A stretch of 64,000 bases of DNA, from the NCBI GenBank assembly GCA_902779085.1, contig CACYZY010000004.1:62001-126000 (forward strand), given 5' to 3'. Shown here one piece after another: positions 32,730 to 41,908 of the stretch. Below the pieces are notes generated by a model that worked only from the letters and a program-made list of their open reading frames with translations, did no database searches and had not been told where the DNA came from. Source of the stretch: an uncultured Bacteroidales bacterium (GTDB lineage: Bacteria; Bacteroidota; Bacteroidia; Bacteroidales; Bacteroidaceae). The number at the start of each line of letters is the position of its first letter. Position 1 is the stretch's first letter. Made by a program: the position numbers and the translations under genes.

Positions 32730-35192
32730 ATGAAGAAAAGACTATTAACTTTATTATTGCTAGGAGTTTCTCTGCTGACAGCATCTGCACAATATCCTCT
32801 TCAGTATATTAAGATGCAATTAAAAGACCGTACCTCATTCGATATGAAGACTGAGTTGTGGGATGCTGCATGGATCGAAGTTCCTGGTACACAGGCTAAG
32901 GAGTATGGTGTGTACTATTTCCGTAAGGATGTGAACCTGGCCAGCAAACCCAGTGAATTTGTGGTGTATGTTAGCGGAGATACCCGTTACAAACTCTATG
33001 TCAACGGACAACTTGCCTCATTAGGCCCTGCCCGCAACGACTCCAGACACTGGAACTATGAGACTGTAGATCTGGCTCCTTACCTCAAAGCTGGTAATAA
33101 TGTTTTGGCAGCACAAGTATGGAATGAGGGCAGTTTTACCCCTGTGCCCAATGCCACCGTACACACAGGCTTCCTGATGATGGGTAAGGGCGATGCCAAA
33201 GTGGTGAATACTGACGAAACTTGGAAGGCTATTCAGGATCCCGCTTATTCCCCACTCCGCCAAAGCGTTCCCGGCTATTATGCTTTAGGGGCTGGTGAAT
33301 CTATTGACTTCAGCAAGACCATTACTGACTGGAAGAATGCGAATGCCGACCTGAGTCAGTGGAAAGATGCTAATTCATTTGAACTGGGGGCACCTCACGA
33401 CAACAGTTTTGGTACCGGAGGTCTATTTGACCACATACTTGTGCCCAGCACCTTGCCACAAGTGGAACGATTTGAGAAGCGCATGCAAACTGTACGTCAA
33501 TTATCAGTTGATGGCACAGCTTCCCAATTAGTCAAGGGGCAATGGTCAACGGTAGGAGGTGTGAGTCTGTCAAAAGCATGGCCAGCACAGCAAGCAAAGG
33601 TAACCATACCTGCCGGCAAGAAGGTACAATTGTTGCTTGATCAGGAAGAACTGACCAATGGTTTCTTCCAACTGAATTTCAGCAAGGGTGCTCAAGCTGA
33701 GATTACCATCCGCTATGCAGAAACACTTTACAATGATCGTGGTTCACACAAAGGCAACCGCAACGAAGTGGAGGGCAAGAACTTTGTTGGCCGCCATGAT
33801 AAACTCATCTCAAGCGGAAAGGACAACCAACAGTTCACTTCATTAGACTGGCGCACGTTCCGCTATGTAAAGCTGGAGATAAATACAAAGGAGGAACATT
33901 TGGAAATCAATGACATAAGCAGCTTGTTCACGGGTTTCCCATTCAAGATGAATGCTCAGCTGAACACCGATAACCAAGAACTGCTAAAGATGATGGAGAT
34001 TGGATGGCGTACTGCACGGCTCTGTGCCATCGAGACTTACACCGACTGCCCCTACTACGAGCAGTTGCAATATCTGGGCGACACACGCATTCAGGCATTG
34101 GTATCCATCTATAATAGTGGCGATGATACGCTGTGGAAGAATTTCCTGCGTCAATCAGACATGAGTCGTAGTGCTGAAGGTGTAACGATGGGACGCGCTC
34201 CGTCGGAGCTGCCTCAATATATCACGCCTTATGCTTTGAGCTACATCTACTCTATTCACGACTACATGCGCTACGGCAAAGACCAACAATTAGTGTTCGA
34301 CCTGATTCCTGGGGCTGAGCAGATAATGCACTATTTCAGCAAGTACCAGATGACCGATGGACGCATCAAGGGATTGCCTGGATGGAATTTCTCCGACTGG
34401 GTAGATACCGAAGGCTGGCAGATGGGTGTGGCACAAGTGGGTAGCGATGGTGGTGGTATCCTGATGGATTTACAACTGCTGCTGGCGTTGCAAATGATGA
34501 GCGAGCTGGAAAACTATCAAGGCAATACCTTCATGGCCAACAAGTATGACCAGGCTGCAGCTAAGCTGAAGGAAGGCATCCAGAATGCTTACTGGGATGC
34601 AGGCAAAGGCCTTTATGCACAGACCATCGAAAAGAAGTTGTTCTCTCAGCATGCCAACTCGTTGGCTATCCTGACGGGAATGGTATCTGGTGAGCAGGCC
34701 AAGCAGGTAGCACAGAAGATGCTTACTGACACTACCTTATCGCAGTGCTCGGTATATTATAAATTCTACCTGCACGAGGCATTGGTGAAAGCTGGCTTGG
34801 GCAACGACTACTTGAAATGGCTCGACATCTGGCGCGAGAACATTGCACAGGGCCTAACCACTTGGGCTGAAACCAGCGATGTAGATGGTACACGCAGTGA
34901 TTGTCATGCTTGGGGTGCAAGTCCTAACATTGAGTTCTTCCGTACCCTCTTGGGCATCGACAGTGCGGCTCCTGCATTCGCTAAAGTGAAGATTGAACCT
35001 CGTTTGGGCGACATTAAGCAGATTGGCGGCAGTATGCCACATCCACAAGGTGACATCAAGGTAAGCTATAAGAAGAATGGCAATGCCCTTATGGCAGAGA
35101 TTGAATTGCCGACCCATGTTTCAGGCACACTTGTATGGGCTGACAAGACCTACAACCTGCATGGTGGTAAAAACAGCATTGAGGCGAAATAA
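32730..35192 (+). CDS. GH78 alpha-L-rhamnosidase
   Basis: An 820-residue exported enzyme (signal peptide LLTASAQ). N-terminal beta domains (YFRKDVNLASKPSEFVVYVSGDTRYKLYVNG) precede the (alpha/alpha)6 catalytic domain with TDCPYYEQLQYLGDTRIQA, FSDWVD and HAWGASPNIEF, and a C-terminal beta-sandwich (FAKVKIEPRLG). It cleaves terminal alpha-L-rhamnose from plant polysaccharides or flavonoid glycosides. It is last in the MBL-esterase-GH78 transcript and is followed by a hairpin terminator. Confidence 0.92.
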   Translation: MKKRLLTLLLLGVSLLTASAQYPLQYIKMQLKDRTSFDMKTELWDAAWIEVPGTQAKEYGVYYFRKDVNLASKPSEFVVYVSGDTRYKLYVNGQLASLGPARNDSRHWNYETVDLAPYLKAGNNVLAAQVWNEGSFTPVPNATVHTGFLMMGKGDAKVVNTDETWKAIQDPAYSPLRQSVPGYYALGAGESIDFSKTITDWKNANADLSQWKDANSFELGAPHDNSFGTGGLFDHILVPSTLPQVERFEKRMQTVRQLSVDGTASQLVKGQWSTVGGVSLSKAWPAQQAKVTIPAGKKVQLLLDQEELTNGFFQLNFSKGAQAEITIRYAETLYNDRGSHKGNRNEVEGKNFVGRHDKLISSGKDNQQFTSLDWRTFRYVKLEINTKEEHLEINDISSLFTGFPFKMNAQLNTDNQELLKMMEIGWRTARLCAIETYTDCPYYEQLQYLGDTRIQALVSIYNSGDDTLWKNFLRQSDMSRSAEGVTMGRAPSELPQYITPYALSYIYSIHDYMRYGKDQQLVFDLIPGAEQIMHYFSKYQMTDGRIKGLPGWNFSDWVDTEGWQMGVAQVGSDGGGILMDLQLLLALQMMSELENYQGNTFMANKYDQAAAKLKEGIQNAYWDAGKGLYAQTIEKKLFSQHANSLAILTGMVSGEQAKQVAQKMLTDTTLSQCSVYYKFYLHEALVKAGLGNDYLKWLDIWRENIAQGLTTWAETSDVDGTRSDCHAWGASPNIEFFRTLLGIDSAAPAFAKVKIEPRLGDIKQIGGSMPHPQGDIKVSYKKNGNALMAEIELPTHVSGTLVWADKTYNLHGGKNSIEAK

Positions 35193-35204
35193 TGCACATA
35201 AAAA

Positions 35205-35242
35205 CAGCCACTTGTTATCCTACATCGGAATACAAGTGGCTG
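35205..35242 (+). terminator. Hairpin terminator after the GH78 gene
   Basis: CAGCCACTTGTTATCC pairs with GGAATACAAGTGGCTG across a short loop (tacatc), with one mismatch. It is followed by a T-rich stretch. Confidence 0.75.
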
Positions 35243-35281
35243 GTTTAGTTCTATAGAATACCTTGGCGATATTATTGTTTT

Positions 35282-36211
35282 TTAATTGCCTCCATTCAGT
35301 CGATAGCTAACAAAAGCTACATGGCGGCTATCAGGAGCCCAAGAGTTGGTATTGATGGTGCCCTGACCACCAAAGAGCTCTGCTACACGCTTAGGTTGAC
35401 CACCTGCTGCAGGCATCAACCACAATTCAACATTATAGTTAGCTAAATGCTGTCCTGGTTCCAGATCTCCGACATGATAGGTGATGTAGATTACCTGCTT
35501 GCCATCTGGAGAAACGTGTGGGAACCATGCATTGCGGGTTTCGTCAAACGTCATCTGGGTCTGCTCAGAACCATCGGCATTCATGCGCCAAACCTGCATA
35601 AGACCAGTACGTACACTATTGAACCAGATATGCTTGCCATCTGGACTATATTCTGGACCATCATCCAAACCTTCTGCTGTGGTAAGACGTTTCTCCTCGC
35701 CACCATTCACTGAAATAGTATAGATGTCGGCACCTGTTGCTACGCTACGGAATGCGCAGTATGCCAAAGTCTGTCCGTCAGGACTCAATCCATGCAGGTA
35801 GCTAGGACCCCAAGGGGTAATCAGTTTGGGAGTACCTCCTTCTAAAGGCAAAGTATAAATTAATGAAGTACCACCACTAGGAGATGGGCTTGAGCTTACT
35901 GCAATTGACTTACCATCGGCAGAGAGTACATGGTCATTGTTGCAACGCACCACATATTCAGTATTAATAAGTCCTACCTCACCTTTTCCATCAGCAGCAA
36001 GTTTGTAGATCAAACCACTGCTATTGTATATAATCCACTTGCCATCAACTGACCAATTGGGCGCTTCAATCAGATAAGGGAATTCTTTGAGTACGGTTCG
36101 TTCACCTGTCTGAACGTCTAATACCTCCAGGATACTCGTTACCGTGCTTCGCTGTTGCGCCTGCAAGCCTACTGCTATACAGAGCAAAGAAAATAAAAGA
36201 AATCGTCTCAT
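35282..36211 (-). CDS. TolB-like PD40 beta-propeller protein
   Basis: A 309-residue exported protein (signal peptide ending VGLQAQ) made of WD40-like PD40 repeats: NWSVDGKWIIYNS, LSADGKSIAVSS, LSPDGQTLAYCA, YSPDGKHIWFNS, VSPDGKQVIYIT and WAPDSRHVAFVS. Such propellers mediate binding rather than catalysis, although some form lyases or peptidase domains. The longer frame to 36250 starts within a TACCTTTG element, so 36211 is used. It converges on the rhamnoside locus and may not belong to it. Confidence 0.85.
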   Translation of the reverse strand: MRRFLLFSLLCIAVGLQAQQRSTVTSILEVLDVQTGERTVLKEFPYLIEAPNWSVDGKWIIYNSSGLIYKLAADGKGEVGLINTEYVVRCNNDHVLSADGKSIAVSSSPSPSGGTSLIYTLPLEGGTPKLITPWGPSYLHGLSPDGQTLAYCAFRSVATGADIYTISVNGGEEKRLTTAEGLDDGPEYSPDGKHIWFNSVRTGLMQVWRMNADGSEQTQMTFDETRNAWFPHVSPDGKQVIYITYHVGDLEPGQHLANYNVELWLMPAAGGQPKRVAELFGGQGTINTNSWAPDSRHVAFVSYRLNGGN

Positions 36212-36239
36212 GGTTGTTAAATTTAATAGTTCTTTGGAA

Positions 36240-36269
36240 CAAAGGTACAATAATATTTCAATTGTACCT
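36240..36269 (-). promoter_or_regulatory. Promoter and overlapping inverted repeat for the PD40 gene
   Basis: The minus-strand -7 element TACCTTTG occupies 36240-36247. A perfect 9-bp inverted repeat (AGGTACAAT-n9-ATTGTACCT, 36243-36269) overlaps it and is a candidate operator. Confidence 0.55.
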
Positions 36270-36276
36270 ACATTTT

Positions 36277-36313
36277 ATAAAAAAAAGAGTTGGCTACCCA
36301 ATGAGAAGCCAAC
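36277..36313 (-). terminator. Intrinsic terminator of the SurA/PpiD-like gene
   Basis: On the minus strand GTTGGCT pairs with AGCCAAC (36289-36313) followed by a run of T residues (36277-36287). Confidence 0.85.
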
Positions 36314-36341
36314 CCTAAAATATATCAAGTAAAAAACTATC

Positions 36342-38474
36342 TTAGAACCACAGATAACGAGTATCCTTTACATTTGCCTTCAGATAGAGGTCGTTTCCAA
36401 ACTGCTGGCGAGCGATGTTCACCTTGTTGTTCTGCAACGTTTGTTTTTCTACTGCAGCATCATAAGTATCGTTAGTCTTGTTCTGTGCGTATGGCTCCAG
36501 CACATATACACCATAGTTACCCTTGAGAGGAGCACTTGCTACGCCCTGCTTGCCTACCAATGCATCAGCACTGAAGATGGTTTCTGAACCACCGAGGGCA
36601 GCTACATAAGCAGGAGAAGAGAATGATACACGCTTCACAGAATCGCTAACTGCTTCATTCATCCCTTTCAATTGTTCCAAAGAAGCACCTGCAGCCTTAG
36701 CCAACAACTGCTCACCCTTCTTCTCACGAATGAGTTCGCGTTTGATCTCATCTTGTACAAGTGCCAGTGGACGATATCCTACTTTATTGACACGTGCCAC
36801 ACCTACCTGCATCAAACGGTCATTCTCGCCACACTCATAGAGACCAGACGCATCACCTGCTTTAGCCTCGAACACCCATTTAAGAGCATCCTTGGTGTTG
36901 CGGATTGAACCAATGGTATGATCTGAGCTCTGCGCTTCACCCTGAGTATAGAGACGGAAACCTGCATCTTCTGCATTAGCTACCATCTTCTCATAGGTAT
37001 TATTTGCAGCAACAAACTCACTGAAATTGTTGTAAGCCTTATTATAAGTATCCTTGCTAAACTCAACAGGACGCTTTACAACAGCAACTTTATACTTAGG
37101 CTGAACAGCCTTCTTGGCAACTACCTCAAGAATCACATTAGCCTGACTTAAGTTAAGGTTGGTGAGCTGATTCTGAGGCAAAGTAGTGATGGCGTCAATA
37201 TAACGCAGGTTGTCACCATCCACCTGAGCACCTTCGTAGTTAGCAGAAGTAATCCAAACAGGTTCGCCTGTCTGACCATAACGCTGTGCGATCTCAGCAA
37301 ACTGAGCACCACCCTTGATTGCAGTAAAGATACTGTCAGCCAACTCCTGTGTACGAGCCTGAGTATCACCAGTTACCTGAATCTGACGGAACTGAATTGA
37401 ATCAGCCATATTGACTACCTCCAACTTCTTGAAGCTGTTGATAGTATTGTCAGCAGTATTGTAGTAAGGGCCATATACGCCACCTACTTCTACTGAGTCC
37501 AGACGAGCTACTACATCAGAAGGCAAAGCCTTTGAAGTATAATACAAATTAATGAATGGCTGCTCAGAACCAGACTGACGAACGAAAGTAGTATAATCTG
37601 CTACCTCCCCCTTCAGCTGTTCAGTATATTCATCCATCTCAGCCTCAAGAGTAGCACGGTCGTCATCACTAGCCTCTACTTGCACGTCGATATAGCGAAT
37701 ATCACGGGTCTCAACCAGCTGACGATACTGTTCCTTGTTCTTCTCATAGCGAGCCTTGATTTCTGCATCAGTAACAACGATTGAAGAATCGAGTACTGAA
37801 CTATAAGGAAGAGCTGCCATCAGGAAATCAGTCTGAGTAGTACGAGCATCAAAGCTATTCTGTGCCTCAACAGAGTTTGAAAGCAATGACTTGCTAAGCA
37901 GAGCTTGGTACTTTTCAGCCAAACGGTTCTGACGCAATGTTTTCTCAATGAAAGTCCAATATCTATAAACCTGCTGGTATTGCTGCATAACATCAGGAGA
38001 GGTGTTTGATGCATTCATATTTGAATAGTTCACAAGGAACATATTCAGCATATCCTTATCGAATACACCAGTAGTCTGATTCAGGAAAGGAGTGTTAGCT
38101 AAGATAGGAGCAGTACCCTGATCAATGATGTCCTGCACTTCCTCATCTGAAACGGTGAGACCTAATTTTGAAGCCTCGTTCTCGATCAACTGGTTGTTGA
38201 CATAAGCTTGCCATACCTGATCTTTAACTGCATCGTTCTGCTCATCAGTAAGCGCCGTGAGGCCCTGAGAGAACTTCACTGCGTCAGAATACTCCTCAAA
38301 CAATGTCTGGAATTCCTGAGCAGAAATTTTATTTCCATTTACTTCACCTACATCTTGTGACTGACGGGGAGCTATTACCTTCCACGCATCACCTGCGATG
38401 AAGGCAAACAAGCCCAAGGCAATCACACCAATCAACAACGGTCCATGAGACCTGATTTCTTGTAAAGCTGCCAT
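36342..38474 (-). CDS. SurA/PpiD-like periplasmic peptidyl-prolyl isomerase chaperone
   Basis: A 710-residue protein anchored by one N-terminal TM helix (LLIGVIALGLFAFIAGDAWK). A SurA-N-like helical region follows (EVNGNKISAQEFQTLFEEYS; LGLTVSDEEVQDII), then two parvulin-like rotamase regions (around residues 340-460 and 540-640) and a C-terminal helix. It probably folds outer-membrane proteins. Start 38474 is chosen over the frame to 38552, which begins inside a TACCTTTG element (38542-38549). It lies 129 nt downstream of the GldE-like gene. Confidence 0.9.
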   Translation of the reverse strand: MAALQEIRSHGPLLIGVIALGLFAFIAGDAWKVIAPRQSQDVGEVNGNKISAQEFQTLFEEYSDAVKFSQGLTALTDEQNDAVKDQVWQAYVNNQLIENEASKLGLTVSDEEVQDIIDQGTAPILANTPFLNQTTGVFDKDMLNMFLVNYSNMNASNTSPDVMQQYQQVYRYWTFIEKTLRQNRLAEKYQALLSKSLLSNSVEAQNSFDARTTQTDFLMAALPYSSVLDSSIVVTDAEIKARYEKNKEQYRQLVETRDIRYIDVQVEASDDDRATLEAEMDEYTEQLKGEVADYTTFVRQSGSEQPFINLYYTSKALPSDVVARLDSVEVGGVYGPYYNTADNTINSFKKLEVVNMADSIQFRQIQVTGDTQARTQELADSIFTAIKGGAQFAEIAQRYGQTGEPVWITSANYEGAQVDGDNLRYIDAITTLPQNQLTNLNLSQANVILEVVAKKAVQPKYKVAVVKRPVEFSKDTYNKAYNNFSEFVAANNTYEKMVANAEDAGFRLYTQGEAQSSDHTIGSIRNTKDALKWVFEAKAGDASGLYECGENDRLMQVGVARVNKVGYRPLALVQDEIKRELIREKKGEQLLAKAAGASLEQLKGMNEAVSDSVKRVSFSSPAYVAALGGSETIFSADALVGKQGVASAPLKGNYGVYVLEPYAQNKTNDTYDAAVEKQTLQNNKVNIARQQFGNDLYLKANVKDTRYLWF

Positions 38475-38603
38475 ATTTAATTTATTAAGTTTTTTATTCG
38501 ATAAGTTTTTATGTTCTTGGCTTTTATTTCCAAAAACGGTGCAAAGGTACAAAAAATACTAATACCCTATTGTTTTTTTTCAAAAAAAATCAATCAAATA
38601 TCT

Positions 38604-39857
38604 CTATTCGTTCACTTTTAGACGTACAAGCTCGATTTTTGTAGCTGCAACTTTGATAATTTTGAAGTTGTATTTGTCAATTTCCACGGTTTCGTGTAAT
38701 TTGGGGAAACTCTGATAGCGGTCCAGAATCAAACCGCCAATAGTGAGGTAATCGTCAGACTCTGGTAAGTCAAGATCAAACAACTCATTTACACGTTCGA
38801 TTTCCAGACGACCGGAAAGAACATACTCGTTATCACCTACCTTCTTACATACGTAGTTTGAGCTATCGTGTTCGTCTTCTATCTCGCCAAATATCTCTTC
38901 TACTAAATCCTCGAGTGTGATGATGCCTGATGTTCCTCCGAACTCATCCACCACCACTGCCATATTCTGTTTGTCTTTGATGAACTTCTTCATCAACCTT
39001 TGTGCTGACATAGTCTCTGGAACAATTGGCATAGCCTTAATACTCTTTACCCAATTGTTACGATTACGGAACATCTCAGCTGAATGTATGTAACCCAGAA
39101 TGTTATCTATATTACCATCAAACACAATAATACGAGAATTGCCTGATTCAATGAATGTACTGATTAGTTCTTCTACGGGAGTTTTGACATCCAAGGCCAA
39201 TATCTCGGTACGAGGTACCATACAATCGCGCAACTTTACCGATGAGAAATCCAATACATTCTGGAATATCTTAACTTCAGATCCCAGGTTATCTTCGTTT
39301 TCAGCATTCTCAATACTGGAAGAAACGAAATAATCGAGGTCCACCTTACCAAATACTTTCTCCTCTACATCACGATTCACTTTTTGCCCAAACATCCTCA
39401 ACAACACGTAGGAAAGCATAGATGCAAACTTAGAAATGGGATATAGAATGATGTATAATATATAAAGAGGTACAGCAAAGATGCGCAACATGAGAATAGG
39501 ATTCATCTTGAAGAATGTCTTGGGCAGGAATTCGCCTGTGACAATAATAATCAAGGTGGAAATAACTGTTTGGAGCAGCAATACCACAAACTCATTGCCA
39601 ATGTCTCCCAACATGTATTTATCAAGTATCTGTGCCATTAAGATACCATAGATAACGAGAGCTATGTTATTGCCCACGAGCATGGTAGAGATAAAATTGC
39701 TGGAATGACGGAAGAAGTATGAGAGGATAGAAGATGTAATACCTGGCTTGCGATCCATCTCCAAACGCAGTTTGTCAACCGACACAAAAGCTATCTCCAT
39801 TCCCGAGAAGAAAGCGGAGAAAAGCACAGCAATCAAAAGGCAAATCAGTGTGTTCAT
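38604..39857 (-). CDS. GldE-like DUF21/CBS/CorC_HlyC membrane protein
   Basis: A 417-residue protein of the hemolysin/CNNM family. Residues ~1-180 form the DUF21 four-helix membrane domain (FSAFFSGMEIAFVS), ~195-320 hold a CBS pair (DCMVPRTEILALD; VVVDEFGGTSGIITLEDLVEEIFGEIEDEHD) and the last ~80 residues a CorC_HlyC domain. Relatives export magnesium or cobalt; in Bacteroidetes the homologue is annotated GldE. It sits between lptC and the SurA-like gene, in an envelope-biogenesis cluster. Confidence 0.9.
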   Translation of the reverse strand: MNTLICLLIAVLFSAFFSGMEIAFVSVDKLRLEMDRKPGITSSILSYFFRHSSNFISTMLVGNNIALVIYGILMAQILDKYMLGDIGNEFVVLLLQTVISTLIIIVTGEFLPKTFFKMNPILMLRIFAVPLYILYIILYPISKFASMLSYVLLRMFGQKVNRDVEEKVFGKVDLDYFVSSSIENAENEDNLGSEVKIFQNVLDFSSVKLRDCMVPRTEILALDVKTPVEELISTFIESGNSRIIVFDGNIDNILGYIHSAEMFRNRNNWVKSIKAMPIVPETMSAQRLMKKFIKDKQNMAVVVDEFGGTSGIITLEDLVEEIFGEIEDEHDSSNYVCKKVGDNEYVLSGRLEIERVNELFDLDLPESDDYLTIGGLILDRYQSFPKLHETVEIDKYNFKIIKVAATKIELVRLKVNE

Positions 39858-39878
39858 TTATATAGTTTCCGTTGTTTT

Positions 39879-40544
39879 CTAAGGTCGTTTCCTTACAGGT
39901 CGGTCAGCATTAACTGGTGCAATCGTATCTGTTTGCAGACTATCTGCAGGAGTAGCAGCCATTTTGTCTTCATCCACATAGAAGATGCCCTCAGGTTTAT
40001 GGATGGTATAGACAGTGAACTGCTGGTTAGAATCAAACCCATGTCCGGTAATGATTCTGTCAATTTGTTCAATACGGATAAATTGATCGGAATACACTTT
40101 CTGTGTATCCTGGTTCCAGAAGAGCAACTCCGTATTAAAACGCTCTCCTTGTTGATTCTTAATCTCAACGTGTCCACGCAGTTCCCATAACTTTTGCTTA
40201 TCATAATAATATGCCGTATCTGATTTTATTTCTGCCTGAACATCATTGTTCTCATCAAAATTCTCTAAATAAACACCTTCTTCAAATGACCAATGAGAAG
40301 GATTAAGTTTGTCGTATACCAACCAAAGGGGAGTTGTAATACGATAACGTATAACACCTGAGTCTGATATCAATGTAATCACATCATGAGTCTCAAGTGC
40401 TGGTAATGAATCACGGTTGATAACAGCATCACCCAGTTGTTTCTTATTACCTGAGCATGCTGAAATAAAAAGAAGCATAACCACTGCCACGAAGACAGTG
40501 GTTATGCTCATAGTTTTATATATGCGAACTTTTATAAGTTGCAT
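39879..40544 (-). CDS. lptC: LPS export periplasmic protein LptC
   Basis: A 221-residue protein with a short N-terminal hydrophobic segment (VFVAVVMLLFISACSG) that could be a TM anchor or lipobox. The mature part shows the LptC/OstA beta-jellyroll pattern: YRITTPLWLVYD, SFEEGVYLENFDEN, DTAYYYDKQKLWELRGHVEIKN, LFWNQDTQKVYSDQFIRI. It links the inner-membrane LPS transporter to LptA. Start 40544 avoids overlap with the upstream TPR gene (13-nt gap). Confidence 0.87.
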   Translation of the reverse strand: MQLIKVRIYKTMSITTVFVAVVMLLFISACSGNKKQLGDAVINRDSLPALETHDVITLISDSGVIRYRITTPLWLVYDKLNPSHWSFEEGVYLENFDENNDVQAEIKSDTAYYYDKQKLWELRGHVEIKNQQGERFNTELLFWNQDTQKVYSDQFIRIEQIDRIITGHGFDSNQQFTVYTIHKPEGIFYVDEDKMAATPADSLQTDTIAPVNADRPVRKRP

Positions 40545-40557
40545 AAACGATTTAACA

Positions 40558-41883
40558 TTAGCGAATAGTAGTAGTCTCACCGACAATACCACCTACAGTC
40601 ACGCGGTCACCCTTCTTCAGGCCCTGCATAAACAGGTCTTCTGACTTCGGGAAGTAGCGAGAATAAGTACGAATCAGTTCGTCAGCCTGCTCTGCGCAAC
40701 TTGGATCCAAAGTCTTGGCACGCTGCAAGCGGTCAACACATACGTAATAGGTACATGCATTGAGTGAACGCTCATCGCTCCAGTTAGGATTAGCTGCATA
40801 AATCTGAGCCATCAGGATGTGAGGAGCACCCCAATCATCGCGGAAGCTGATAGCCTGCTGAGCATATCTCTTGGCATTGCCCCACTGCTTGATGGTTGAC
40901 AGAGAAGCTGCGATAGCATATGCGATTTCAGCCTTCTTTGCATTGTCAGACTCCAGCTGTAAAGCCTCATCAAAATACTTAACAGCTGTTTCGTATTCAC
41001 CCTTCTTGAAGTACATGTAAGCCACACCGTTAGCTGCATCAGCAGTTGGATTGATGCGATACATGTAGTCAGATGCAGTGAAGTAAACTTCGCTTTCGTT
41101 ACACTTCATCATGCGCAGGATAGCGATGGTGTTCTTCAGGAAAGCCTCATTGCTCTTGTTCTGCTCAACCTGAGGACCAAATACGTTCTGCAAAGTTTCG
41201 CAGTCAGCCATACCACTGTTAATGAATACGGCAAGAACATTTTGCTTAGCAGCTTCCATATTCTCTTTAGCCTTGTCATCAGAAGCAGCAGCAATTGCCT
41301 GGTCAGTCAAATCAGATGCCCAGAGATAGTCATCCAGGAACTGGTTGCTGTGAGACTGGTCAGCTTTCATAACTGCCATTGACTCATTGAGGAAGTTCAT
41401 AATAGTAGAAGCCTTAGTGTTAACACCATCACCCTGAACTGATTCCTTGAACCACTGATAAGCAATCTTATGGTTTGGTTCTGGTGCATAAGTCAGGTAG
41501 TCAGCAGCCTTATCAGCCAAAGCGGCAGCATCAGACTTAACTTTGGTACCTTTAGCTCTGAACTCAGGCAGATATTTGGTACGCAGATCATAAAGATTCA
41601 TCAGCTCATCAAAAAACTTCTGATACTCTGCAGTACCCTTCTGATTAGTGCTCAAGAAAGATTGCAGAATGTCAATCATATCGGTGAAGGTATAATACTT
41701 CATCGTCGGGCATTCCTTTATGACAGCCTTGGTAGGCTCATAAGCATCAGCATAATTCTTTGCCTTTACAGCCTCGTGACCAATAGAACTATTGGTGATG
41801 CACTCCTGGCTTTGAGCGAAAGCAGTGCTAAAACCTCCAACGAGGAGGGCGATTGCAAGTAAACTCTTAATTTTCATTGCCAT
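40558..41883 (-). CDS. Exported TPR-repeat protein
   Basis: A 441-residue periplasmic protein (signal peptide ending STAFAQ). The C-terminal half contains tetratricopeptide repeats (GVAYMYFKKGEYETAVKYFDEALQL; AYAIAASLSTIKQWGNAKRYAQQAI). The N-terminal half (NYADAYEPTKAVIKECP) is helical and may add degenerate repeats. The precise role is unknown; it sits directly upstream of lptC and 25 nt downstream of an outer-membrane barrel gene, pointing to an envelope-assembly role. Confidence 0.85.
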   Translation of the reverse strand: MAMKIKSLLAIALLVGGFSTAFAQSQECITNSSIGHEAVKAKNYADAYEPTKAVIKECPTMKYYTFTDMIDILQSFLSTNQKGTAEYQKFFDELMNLYDLRTKYLPEFRAKGTKVKSDAAALADKAADYLTYAPEPNHKIAYQWFKESVQGDGVNTKASTIMNFLNESMAVMKADQSHSNQFLDDYLWASDLTDQAIAAASDDKAKENMEAAKQNVLAVFINSGMADCETLQNVFGPQVEQNKSNEAFLKNTIAILRMMKCNESEVYFTASDYMYRINPTADAANGVAYMYFKKGEYETAVKYFDEALQLESDNAKKAEIAYAIAASLSTIKQWGNAKRYAQQAISFRDDWGAPHILMAQIYAANPNWSDERSLNACTYYVCVDRLQRAKTLDPSCAEQADELIRTYSRYFPKSEDLFMQGLKKGDRVTVGGIVGETTTIR

Positions 41884-41908
41884 TAAATTTAAAGTGTTAT
41901 TATTAATT

